DNA of 5,250 bases from Oscillospiraceae bacterium. Its GTDB lineage: Bacteria; Bacillota; Clostridia; Saccharofermentanales; Saccharofermentanaceae. Below the pieces are notes generated by a model. That model was not told where the DNA came from, made no database searches, and saw only the letters and a program-made list of their open reading frames with translations. The stretch is taken from positions 1-5,250 of the forward strand of contig CADCQX010000264.1 of NCBI GenBank assembly GCA_902803695.1, in the 5' to 3' direction. The translations under genes were made by a program, and so were the position numbers. This document shows, piece after piece, positions 1-5,250 of the stretch (within the stretch, counting starts at the first letter, position 1; every line of letters begins with the position of its first letter).

Positions 1-1
1 G

Positions 2-499
2 ACCCTTCCCTACATTGGTCCTAAAGCTTATGATATGGCCCGCGAAGAGGCTTTGAGCCTTGAAAACAGTGATCCTATCGATGATATATTTTATTTCGGA
101 TCGGATATCGACCCTAAAGCAGTCTCAAATGCCCGTCAGAACGCAAAGAATGCAGGTGTTGAATCATTCATAAGATTTGACGTTGCAGATGCCAAAGACA
201 GGACTATTGAAGCACTTAACAAACTGACGTCTTTTGACCGTCACCTTGTCATAACCAATCCGCCCTACGGAAATCGACTTCTTACACAGGAAGAGGCCGA
301 TAAGATATATAAGATGATAGGTTTTAACTACTTAACCAAAAAGGGTCTCTGCAAGAAAGGCGTCAGACTCTCGGTCATCACTCCTGATGATTCCTTCGAA
401 AAGGCCAACAGAGCAAAGGCTGATAAGCGAGTTAAGCTTTATAACGGCAATACAAAGTGCCAGTTAAACAATTACTTCAAACTTGATAAGAGCTTATGA
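2..499 (+). CDS. THUMP-type class I SAM-dependent RNA methyltransferase, C-terminal part (5' end outside window)
   Basis: This is the last 165 residues of a reading frame that is already open at the left edge and stops with TGA at 497-499. The visible part is a Rossmann methyltransferase fold. An acidic SAM-binding strand end (FGSDIDP, about 95-115) is followed by a helix typical of 'D-x-A-x-x-N-A-x-x-N-A-x-x-A-G'. The catalytic motif IV, NPPYG, is at 257-271 and is typical of enzymes that methylate an exocyclic amino nitrogen of a base. The end, with KADKRVKLYNG and then KCQL..YFK, matches the C-terminus of the RlmL/YpsC-like family, which modifies 23S rRNA guanosine N2 and carries an N-terminal THUMP domain. 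That domain would lie left of the window. Family members are about 370-390 residues, so roughly 40 percent is present. The family call is firm; the exact rRNA target is inferred. The gene ends in its own terminator hairpin and looks functionally unrelated to its neighbours. Confidence 0.88.
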   Translation, partial: TLPYIGPKAYDMAREEALSLENSDPIDDIFYFGSDIDPKAVSNARQNAKNAGVESFIRFDVADAKDRTIEALNKLTSFDRHLVITNPPYGNRLLTQEEADKIYKMIGFNYLTKKGLCKKGVRLSVITPDDSFEKANRAKADKRVKLYNGNTKCQLNNYFKLDKSL

Positions 500-505
500 T
501 AAGAA

Positions 506-537
506 AAACCTCAAAGTGAATGATCACTTTGAGGTTT
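506..537. terminator. Bidirectional Rho-independent terminator between convergent genes
   Basis: A 14-bp perfect stem (AAACCTCAAAGTGA at 506-519, its complement at 524-537) encloses a 4-base loop, ATGA. On the plus strand it is followed by TTTCTT, 7 bases after the methyltransferase stop. On the minus strand the stem is followed by a T-rich run (GGTTTTTCTT). It sits between two convergent genes ending at 499 and 584, so it probably terminates both. The U tract is better on the minus strand. Confidence 0.9.
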
Positions 538-583
538 CTTAGTTCAACTCATTTCGTTTTTTCCCGTTTATTGTAAAAGCCTA

Positions 584-1312
584 TTAGCCTACAGGAGCAT
601 TAGATGCATCCCATTCATAATGATCTACAATCGTTAAAAGTTCCTTTTCAGGGTCATATGTAATTTCTGCATCAGAAGGACACATCTTCTTCGGATCATC
701 CTTATATGTGAGGATACCGTTTTCATCACCGGTAAGGATATAGCCCATCTGATCAACGATATCCTGAGATGCTATATAGCACTCAGTACTGTCATATGTT
801 GTATTTGTTTCTTTCCATGCGATGATACCATTATAAAGATAAGCGATTCCCATACCGTCTTCATCATTGATACCTGTACCTGAAAGTCCCTTCGCACTTT
901 CCTCGGCAGTCATCATAAGATAGCCCTGATCCAATAATTTCTGAGCCTCTTCCTTGATGATCTCATTGGTTATTCCATCTGTGGAATCTATATACTCCGC
1001 CTCCGGAAAGAAATCTGATGTGTAGAATGCATCATAATCATAGAATTTCAGATAATTTTCATCGATCTCGATATTCTGATCAGGAACATAATCCGAATAA
1101 TCAAACTCTACAAAAACGCTGTCATCGTCATCATCGATATCTTCGCTTTCCTCTTCTTTATCTTCCTTTTCTGTTGTTTCTGTTGTAGTTGTTTCAGCTG
1201 TAGTATCCTTTGTCTCCTTTGTTTCCTTAACTTCAGCTTTGTTGCATGCACCAATGATCATGGCAAGAGCCAGAATCGGTACGAGCATTTTTAATGTCTT
1301 TCTCAGTTTCAT
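584..1312 (-). CDS. Acidic secreted lipoprotein of unknown function
   Basis: The frame encodes 242 residues. The N-terminus is a lipoprotein signal peptide: basic MKLRK, a hydrophobic stretch at about residues 8-20, and a lipobox IIGAC with the lipidated cysteine at 23. This predicts anchoring on the outer face of the cell membrane. Residues 24-65 are a low-complexity Thr/Glu/Lys/Asp linker ending in five consecutive Asp, which would project the rest away from the membrane. Residues 66-242 look globular, rich in Asp, Glu and Tyr, with two cysteines (178 and 211) that could pair. I do not recognise a family in this part. The start is well supported by a GGAGG site 6 bases upstream. The gene is downstream of the glucosaminidase gene on the same strand, but a terminator separates them, so it is probably transcribed alone. 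Possible roles such as ligand binding or wall association are guesses. Confidence 0.88.
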   Translation of the reverse strand: MKLRKTLKMLVPILALAMIIGACNKAEVKETKETKDTTAETTTTETTEKEDKEEESEDIDDDDDSVFVEFDYSDYVPDQNIEIDENYLKFYDYDAFYTSDFFPEAEYIDSTDGITNEIIKEEAQKLLDQGYLMMTAEESAKGLSGTGINDEDGMGIAYLYNGIIAWKETNTTYDSTECYIASQDIVDQMGYILTGDENGILTYKDDPKKMCPSDAEITYDPEKELLTIVDHYEWDASNAPVG

Positions 1313-1317
1313 TTTTT

Positions 1318-1323
1318 TCCTCC
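1318..1323 (-). promoter_or_regulatory. Shine-Dalgarno site of the lipoprotein gene
   Basis: Read on the minus strand this is GGAGGA followed by a run of A and then ATG at 1312. It is a near-ideal ribosome binding site and fixes the lipoprotein start. Confidence 0.85.
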
Positions 1324-1374
1324 GAAAAATATTCTTGTCGTTTTACCGACACTTATTTGACGAAGCGTTTTTCC

Positions 1375-1388
1375 ATAGTGTTGCAACA
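1375..1388 (-). promoter_or_regulatory. Possible operator or promoter element: TGTTGCAACA palindrome upstream of the lipoprotein gene
   Basis: Positions 1379-1388 are a perfect 10-bp palindrome, TGTTGCAACA. Read on the minus strand, the overlapping bases 1385-1375 are TGCAACACTAT. This matches 10 of 11 bases of TGCAACAATAT at 4078-4068, upstream of the glucosaminidase gene. In both cases the box lies about 50-65 bases before the start codon. No convincing sigma-A promoter pair is obvious here: CACTAT could serve as a weak -10, and TTGCAA as a -35 lacks a good -10 at 16-18 bases. A weak 5-bp stem (TGTCG/CGACA, 1336-1351) lies between the box and the start. The lipoprotein promoter should be in this stretch because a terminator lies just upstream. 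Confidence 0.25.
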
Positions 1389-1421
1389 TTTTTCCTTTGC
1401 CACATTTTTACCTCATATAAA

Positions 1422-1448
1422 AAGGGCACCCCACAAAGGGATGCCCTT
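1422..1448 (-). terminator. Rho-independent terminator of the glucosaminidase gene
   Basis: On the minus strand an 11-bp stem, AAGGGCATCCC with GGGGTGCCCTT (one G-T wobble), encloses the loop TTTGT. T residues follow directly (CCCTTTTTATATG). It begins 23 bases after the TAA stop of the 1472-4015 gene and lies before the lipoprotein gene. It therefore separates the two minus-strand genes into different transcripts, apart from any readthrough. Confidence 0.88.
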
Positions 1449-1471
1449 GAAATGCCTGAATATTCGGCCTT

Positions 1472-4015
1472 TTAAGCTTTAAATGATGCTGTCGGCTTAA
1501 TGCCTGCCGCTACACAGAGTCCCTCGAATTCTTTCGAAGAAACAAATCCGTTAAATACAGATTCTCTTGATGCACCATTATCGAGTTCCTTAACCCAGAA
1601 AGCCTTACCGTCCGGTTCAGAATCACGATCAAGGAAGATCTTGTACATTACTTCAACGTATTCCTCATTGCTGAGATTCTTGTTGGAAAGCTCAGGGCTG
1701 AAGATAAATCCGTAAGATACATCTCGACCGTTTGAACCGTTCTTAAGCTCTCCTACCCAGAAATTGAATCCGTCCGGATCAGGATCTCTCGACAATGCCA
1801 ATGTGTAAAGTCTTGTGATAAAACCTTCTGCCTTAGCCTGATCGAAAGCGAGGTTATAGGTTGAATTACTTGAATATGTTGTTTTCTTTACCTTGTATGT
1901 ATCGCAAAGCTTGTTAAACTCAGCAGAATTGAGGAATCCTGCAAGAACATACTGTCTTGAGAAGTGCTCTTTCTGGAGCTGATCCAACCAATACTGAAGT
2001 CCTTCAGGTTCTGCATCTCTTCCGAGACATACAGTATAAAGTCTCTTAACGAACTCTTCGTCAGACAGGTTCAATCCCTGGAACTCAGCACTGTTATAGA
2101 ACTGAGCAGCAACGTCTTGACCGGAATCCGTCTGTGAAGCAAGCTGATTGATCCAGAATCTCAAGCCAGGGATATCATATTCTCTTCCCATAAAGCCTGA
2201 GTAGAGTCTTTCTACAAATGGCTTGATGGTCTTAAGATTTACATCGACCTTATCTGTATCAACGTATGTACCTGCATCTACACTGTAAAGATTGAAGAAG
2301 TCACGGCATTCCTTACTTGAAGCGATGATCTGATAAGGATAAAGGATACTGTAACCTTCATTCATAAGATCCTTATAATACTTCAAACCTTCAGCATCAG
2401 GATCACGGTTGAGAAGTACCTGATATACGAGTTTGATCTGATCATCAGTAGAAAGATTTCTCTTCTGGAATTCAGAAGACTCATACAATGTAGCGATTAC
2501 AGCTACAGGATCCGTACCATCAGCTACTTTCTTGTTAAGAGCGTTAAGCTCATCATTAGATGGCTTTCTGCCGATAACAAGTTCGTGTGCGCGATAAAGG
2601 AGCTCGTTTGCAGCATTTTCCTTTGTCGGAAGCGGACAAGCTTCAGCCGGCATATCCTTGTAAACAGGAATGATAAATGTAAGTTCTGCATTTACAAGAC
2701 CGGACTTATCGTAAGCACTGAACATTCTCTTAGCTTCTGCAGTAGCAGATGTCGTAGCAGTCATGTACTGGTGATAGCAAGTCTTAGTTGCTGACTTAGG
2801 AGATACGTTAAATCTCATGAAATAGATAGTGTTCTGACCCTTAGATACGTAGAAATCACTGATCCATCTTGCACCGCCGATAATGGAGTCACCCTGGGTA
2901 TCCCATGGGATCAAATACTGCTTGTTATAAGCAGAATCCTTAACGCCGTTACCGTACTGAGCAAACTTAAGTCCGACATAAGCGGAATTTGTAGCATCGG
3001 AATAAGCACCGATGTTGTAGAAGTTATAAAAACCTGTAGATCCGTTTGAAGATGAGCTACCGTTGGATCCGACTTCCTGAACTGATCTTGCAGCAAGGAA
3101 GATAGGGTTAACTGATGACTCATAACCGGCAATGGTAAAGAGTTTGCTGTACTCAAGTGTTGAATCAGCATATTTACCGGATGCATTGTTCATGAATGTT
3201 CCTGCAAGCACCTTGGAAACGTACTGATCAGGGTTATTCGGGATAGCTGAATTGCCGTAGGAAAGATCCAGGAACTGGAAGATTCCGTCATCATTAAGGT
3301 TATTTCTAGGATCGAGGTAATAAGCTACCAAAGGTCTGGATGCATTTACCCAGTTAGGTGAATCTATAACCTTATATGTATTAGTTGCAGGATCATAAGC
3401 GTCAGAAGCCTTAGACTTCCAAGAATTATCCGCTGTATTCTGAACGAGTGAGCAACCGCTTCTTGTCTCAAGGTTCAATACTTCCGTCCAATCCTTAGGA
3501 GATGTCTCTGCGATAAACTTCCACTTAGGGTGCTTCTTGTGAAGCTCTCTGAGTGCAGATTTATAGCTATCAGGAAAATCCTTGATCTGATCTTCGAAGC
3601 TCTTATCGGTACTGGCAGGAGTCGGAGTAGCAGTTGCTGTTGGTGTAGGAGTTGTTGTTGAAGTAGTATTGGAGATCTTTACGAAAGATTCTGCAATATA
3701 ACCTGAATACTCCTTGTTATTAACGGTGACCTTGATCTTGCACCATTTTGAAGAACCTGATGTATCGCCTGATTTAGCGCTGACCGTATCTTCAACCTTA
3801 AGCTTTGTTGCGTTAGGTATAGAAACAACGATGTCAGACTTAGTTGTCGGTTCTTTTCGAACATTAACCGTGGAAGTGACGTTTACTACTTCACCATCCT
3901 TGGTATCAGCACGGAGTGTCGAATTCGGGGCGATGAACACAACCGTGGAGAGTATCAGAAGCAAGCTACACAATACCAATGTGGCTTGTCTGATGGCATT
4001 TGATTTTCTAGACAT
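1472..4015 (-). CDS. Exported SH3b / N-acetylglucosaminidase-like cell-wall hydrolase with DUF4214 repeats
   Basis: The protein has 847 residues. Residues 1-36 form a signal peptide (basic start, long hydrophobic core at 12-29, probable cleavage after LRA). Residues 41-114 are a bacterial SH3 domain (VNVRKEP motif, ending GYIAESFVKI), usually a wall-binding module. Residues 116-137 are a Thr/Pro linker. Residues 140-460 resemble the glucosaminidase-like domain common in clostridial surface proteins. They open with a WKF element (165-167), and the core has GYESSVNP, LAARSVQEVG with candidate catalytic Glu314, and FYNFYNIGAY at 329-338. The expected activity is cleavage of GlcNAc-MurNAc bonds in peptidoglycan. 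Residues 472-832 hold six degenerate DUF4214-like repeats. I start at the ATG at 4015, which follows AAAGGA by 8 bases and directly precedes a normal signal peptide. An in-frame TTG at 4060 would add 15 polar residues and has no ribosome site. The catalytic Glu is assigned by motif only. A role in growth or daughter-cell separation is inferred. Confidence 0.88.
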   Translation of the reverse strand: MSRKSNAIRQATLVLCSLLLILSTVVFIAPNSTLRADTKDGEVVNVTSTVNVRKEPTTKSDIVVSIPNATKLKVEDTVSAKSGDTSGSSKWCKIKVTVNNKEYSGYIAESFVKISNTTSTTTPTPTATATPTPASTDKSFEDQIKDFPDSYKSALRELHKKHPKWKFIAETSPKDWTEVLNLETRSGCSLVQNTADNSWKSKASDAYDPATNTYKVIDSPNWVNASRPLVAYYLDPRNNLNDDGIFQFLDLSYGNSAIPNNPDQYVSKVLAGTFMNNASGKYADSTLEYSKLFTIAGYESSVNPIFLAARSVQEVGSNGSSSSNGSTGFYNFYNIGAYSDATNSAYVGLKFAQYGNGVKDSAYNKQYLIPWDTQGDSIIGGARWISDFYVSKGQNTIYFMRFNVSPKSATKTCYHQYMTATTSATAEAKRMFSAYDKSGLVNAELTFIIPVYKDMPAEACPLPTKENAANELLYRAHELVIGRKPSNDELNALNKKVADGTDPVAVIATLYESSEFQKRNLSTDDQIKLVYQVLLNRDPDAEGLKYYKDLMNEGYSILYPYQIIASSKECRDFFNLYSVDAGTYVDTDKVDVNLKTIKPFVERLYSGFMGREYDIPGLRFWINQLASQTDSGQDVAAQFYNSAEFQGLNLSDEEFVKRLYTVCLGRDAEPEGLQYWLDQLQKEHFSRQYVLAGFLNSAEFNKLCDTYKVKKTTYSSNSTYNLAFDQAKAEGFITRLYTLALSRDPDPDGFNFWVGELKNGSNGRDVSYGFIFSPELSNKNLSNEEYVEVMYKIFLDRDSEPDGKAFWVKELDNGASRESVFNGFVSSKEFEGLCVAAGIKPTASFKA
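1520..2602 (-). repeat. Six DUF4214-like repeats encoded in the 3' half of the glucosaminidase gene
   Basis: These are protein-level repeats with diverged DNA. Each unit has a helix ending in LY or VY, a short acidic loop, an aromatic-rich helix, and a final S-x-E-F type motif. The loops are GRKPSNDE (482-489), NRDPDAEG (536-543), GREYDIPG (610-617), GRDAEPEG (665-672), SRDPDPDG (742-749) and DRDSEPDG (796-803). The closing motifs are SSEF (513), SKEC (567), SAEF (642), SAEF (697), SPEL (773) and SKEF (827). The first unit is the most diverged. Spacing alternates between about 54 and 77 residues, with longer inserts after units 2 and 4 (for example the Ser/Thr/Tyr-rich 710-722). The function of DUF4214 is not established. 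The acidic D-x-D-x-x-G-like loops could bind calcium, which is inference. Confidence 0.8.
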
Positions 4016-4023
4016 GAGAAATT

Positions 4024-4029
4024 TCCTTT
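4024..4029 (-). promoter_or_regulatory. Shine-Dalgarno site that fixes the glucosaminidase start
   Basis: On the minus strand AAAGGA lies 8 bases before the ATG at 4015. The longer in-frame alternative, a TTG at 4060, has only AT-rich sequence before it. This decides the start in favour of 4015. Confidence 0.75.
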
Positions 4030-4067
4030 CATATTTGCTTCCATAATTATTTACGAACAACTAAATA

Positions 4068-4097
4068 ATATTGTTGCATTCTTTTAAAAATATTCAA
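4068..4097 (-). promoter_or_regulatory. Candidate sigma-A promoter of the glucosaminidase gene
   Basis: On the minus strand TTGAAT (4097-4092) is followed after 18 bases by CAATAT (4073-4068). An overlapping TATTAT at 4070-4065 is a better -10 but has poor spacing to any -35. The predicted transcript would start near 4061, leaving a leader of about 46 bases with the AAAGGA site. The region is AT-rich, so chance matches are likely. Confidence 0.35.
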
Positions 4098-4112
4098 CCG
4101 TTATGGTATCCT
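4084..4112 (+). promoter_or_regulatory. Weak candidate promoter of the TM1266-like gene
   Basis: TTAAAA (4084-4089) is followed after 17 bases by TATCCT (4107-4112), preceded by TGG as an extended -10. A start near 4119 would leave only about 16 bases before the ATG at 4135. A promoter must lie in this divergent region unless the gene is read from elsewhere, but this match is only moderate. It would overlap the divergent promoter proposed at 4068-4097. Confidence 0.25.
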
Positions 4113-4134
4113 TTTATGGAAAGGTGGGATGAAA

Positions 4135-4395
4135 ATGCAACAAAGAGTCGCTGTCATCGGCGTTATCGTCGAAAATAAGTCTTCCATTGATGAATTGAAT
4201 CACATTATTTCCGAGTATTCGGAATTCATAGTCGGAAGAATGGGAATTCCCTATCATAAAAGAGGTATAAGCATTATCTGCCTTTCTGTTGATGCTCCTC
4301 AGGATAAGATCAGTGCTCTATCCGGAAAGATCGGTAAACTAGACGGAATATCGGCCAAAACCGCCTATTCCAACGCCGTTTTCGATGACGTTTGA
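4135..4395 (+). CDS. TM1266-like iron-only hydrogenase system regulator (small ACT-like protein)
   Basis: This is a small single-domain protein of 86 residues. The sequence VAVIGVIVE, then a helix, then SEFIVGRMGIPYHKRGISIICLSVDAP, and finally ISALSGKIGKLDGISAKTAYS matches the TM1266 family. These proteins have an ACT-like beta-alpha-beta fold and are found with [FeFe]-hydrogenase maturation genes. They are called regulators by genomic context; ligand and DNA target are not established as far as I know. There is no helix-turn-helix, so any regulation is probably through a partner or a bound ligand. hydG follows 79 bases downstream, as is usual for the family. Two start codons are possible, ATG at 4129 and ATG at 4135. 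The GGTGG at 4123-4127 lies 7 bases before 4135 but only 1 before 4129, so I prefer 4135. The longer form would add Met-Lys. There is no terminator before hydG, so readthrough is plausible. Confidence 0.9.
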   Translation: MQQRVAVIGVIVENKSSIDELNHIISEYSEFIVGRMGIPYHKRGISIICLSVDAPQDKISALSGKIGKLDGISAKTAYSNAVFDDV

Positions 4396-4420
4396 TTATT
4401 TCATATAAATATGTTATAAC
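4392..4420 (+). promoter_or_regulatory. Strong sigma-A promoter of hydG, overlapping the end of the upstream gene
   Basis: TTGATT (4392-4397) is separated by exactly 17 bases from TATAAC (4415-4420), and TG at 4412-4413 gives an extended -10 (TGTTATAAC). The -35 overlaps the TGA stop of the TM1266-like gene at 4393-4395. Transcription would begin near 4427, giving a leader of about 48 bases before the hydG ATG. This is the best promoter match in the window. Confidence 0.7.
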
Positions 4421-4460
4421 CTACACGACTAAAGAGAAAGAATCGATCTGACTCTGAAGA

Positions 4461-4465
4461 AAGGA
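4461..4465 (+). promoter_or_regulatory. Shine-Dalgarno site of hydG
   Basis: AAGGA, within GAAGAAAGGA, lies 9 bases before the ATG at 4475. It supports that start. No other in-frame start with a better site is seen nearby. Confidence 0.75.
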
Positions 4466-4474
4466 CAATTTAAT

Positions 4475-5250
4475 ATGTACGATCCAAAATCGCTGAAGGC
4501 TGAAGACTTCATCAATCACGAGGAGATCTTAGAAACCCTTGATTATGCTGAGGCCAACAAAAATAATCTAGAATTAGTAGACTCCATCTTAAAGAAAGCA
4601 GAAGATAGAAAAGGCTTGTCACATCGTGATGCGTCTGTTCTTTTGGCATGTGAAGACGAGGAACGCGTACAGAAGATGTATGCTCTCGCTGAGCAGTTCA
4701 AAAAGGATTTCTACGGCAACAGGATCGTTCTTTTTGCCCCATTATATCTTTCCAACTATTGTGTTAACGGCTGTGTTTACTGCCCTTACCACATGAAGAA
4801 CAAGCACATCTGCAGAAAGAAGCTTACCCAGGAAGAAGTCAAGAAAGAAGTTATCGCACTTCAGGATATGGGTCATAAGCGTCTCGCTATCGAGGCCGGC
4901 GAAGATCCGGTTAATAACCCTATCGAGTATATTCTTGATTGTATAAAGACCATCTATTCTATTAAGCATAAGAACGGTGCCATCAGAAGAGTTAACGTAA
5001 ATATCGCAGCAACAACAGTCGAGAACTACAGAAAACTCAAGGAAGCAGGCATCGGAACATATATCCTTTTCCAGGAGACATATCACAAAGAAAGCTATGA
5101 GAAGCTCCATCCGACAGGACCTAAGCACAACTACGCTTATCATACGGAAGCTATGGACCGTGCTATGGAAGGCGGCATCGATGACGTAGGTCTTGGCGTT
5201 CTCTTCGGACTCGAGCTCTACAAGTACGAGTTCGCAGGACTTCTCATGCA
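4475..5250 (+). CDS. hydG: [FeFe]-hydrogenase H-cluster maturation radical SAM tyrosine lyase HydG (3' end outside window)
   Basis: The frame is open from the ATG at 4475 to the right edge, giving 258 of the roughly 470 residues usual for HydG. HydG splits L-tyrosine with S-adenosylmethionine into p-cresol and dehydroglycine. It turns the latter into CO and CN on an iron-cysteine synthon that becomes part of the H-cluster, working with HydE and HydF. The radical-SAM cluster motif C-x3-C-x2-C is at residues 96, 100 and 103 (NYCVNGCVYCPYH). The CPYH ending fits HydG rather than ThiH, which has CGF there. Further family segments are EAGEDP (140-145), RRVNVNIAATT (171-181) and FQETYHKESY (199-208). 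The second, C-terminal cluster motif, which distinguishes HydG from ThiH, would lie beyond the window. The TM1266-like gene just upstream supports the assignment independently. The gene has its own promoter and may also be read from upstream. Confidence 0.95.
   Translation, partial: MYDPKSLKAEDFINHEEILETLDYAEANKNNLELVDSILKKAEDRKGLSHRDASVLLACEDEERVQKMYALAEQFKKDFYGNRIVLFAPLYLSNYCVNGCVYCPYHMKNKHICRKKLTQEEVKKEVIALQDMGHKRLAIEAGEDPVNNPIEYILDCIKTIYSIKHKNGAIRRVNVNIAATTVENYRKLKEAGIGTYILFQETYHKESYEKLHPTGPKHNYAYHTEAMDRAMEGGIDDVGLGVLFGLELYKYEFAGLLM

Noticed and set aside
1239..1482. Two overlapping plus-strand frames of 78 and 62 residues across the lipoprotein start and leader
   Set aside because: They overlap the lipoprotein signal-peptide region, run through the minus-strand terminator hairpin, and have no plausible ribosome site or domain.
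3714..4046. A 110-residue plus-strand frame opposite the start of the glucosaminidase gene
   Set aside because: It mirrors the SH3b and signal-peptide coding region in antisense, and its protein has no recognisable features. It is a shadow of the real gene.
4013..4060. A TTG start at 4060 extending the glucosaminidase by 15 residues
   Set aside because: There is no Shine-Dalgarno site before it. The extension would place polar residues ahead of a complete signal peptide that already has a well-placed ATG and AAAGGA.
4427..4474. The hydG leader as a possible riboswitch
   Set aside because: It is only about 48 bases long, has no strong stem and no terminator-like hairpin. It is too short for the known aptamer classes I could compare.
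4760..4793. CPYH instead of CGF after the radical-SAM cysteines, considered as an anomaly
   Set aside because: As I recall the family, CPYH is normal for clostridial HydG and CGF belongs to ThiH, so it supports the assignment and is not unusual.
4742..5143. A 133-residue open frame on the minus strand opposite hydG
   Set aside because: It lies wholly inside the confidently assigned hydG frame, is rich in Cys, Val and Leu as antisense frames often are, and has no good ribosome site or family match.

Overview
The window looks like chromosomal sequence from an anaerobic, low-to-mid GC Firmicute (class Clostridia), probably near the Lachnospiraceae or Oscillospiraceae. This rests on clostridial-type Shine-Dalgarno sites, a secreted SH3b-glucosaminidase with a DUF4214 tail, and a [FeFe]-hydrogenase maturation locus. 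The genus cannot be fixed from the sequence. No mobile element, CRISPR array, rRNA or tRNA was seen.

Layout: (i) 2-499 (+) is the C-terminal part of a THUMP-type class I RNA methyltransferase with an NPPYG motif. (ii) A 14-bp perfect hairpin at 506-537 lies between convergent genes and probably terminates both. (iii) 584-1312 (-) encodes a strongly acidic lipoprotein of unknown function. (iv) A leader of about 160 bp follows, containing a 10-bp palindrome and, at 1422-1448, the terminator of the next gene upstream. (v) 1472-4015 (-) encodes an 847-residue exported cell-wall hydrolase: signal peptide, SH3b, Thr/Pro linker, glucosaminidase-like domain and six DUF4214-like repeats. (vi) A compact divergent intergenic region runs from 4016 to about 4134. 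(vii) 4135-4395 (+) encodes a small ACT-like protein of the TM1266 family (iron-only hydrogenase system regulator). (viii) A strong sigma-A promoter at 4392-4420 overlaps the end of that gene. (ix) 4475 to the right edge (+) is the N-terminal half or so of hydG, the radical-SAM tyrosine lyase that supplies CO and CN ligands for the [FeFe]-hydrogenase H-cluster.

The window holds three unrelated neighbourhoods: RNA modification on the left, cell-surface proteins on the minus strand in the middle, and hydrogenase maturation on the right. The two minus-strand envelope genes are separated by a terminator, so each probably has its own promoter, although they share an 11-base box upstream. The TM1266-like gene and hydG are a recognised pair, and hydG also seems to have its own promoter.

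I see no clearly new multi-gene system. The points most worth a second look are the hydG promoter embedded at the end of the regulator gene, the glucosaminidase with its DUF4214 array, and the uncharacterised lipoprotein.
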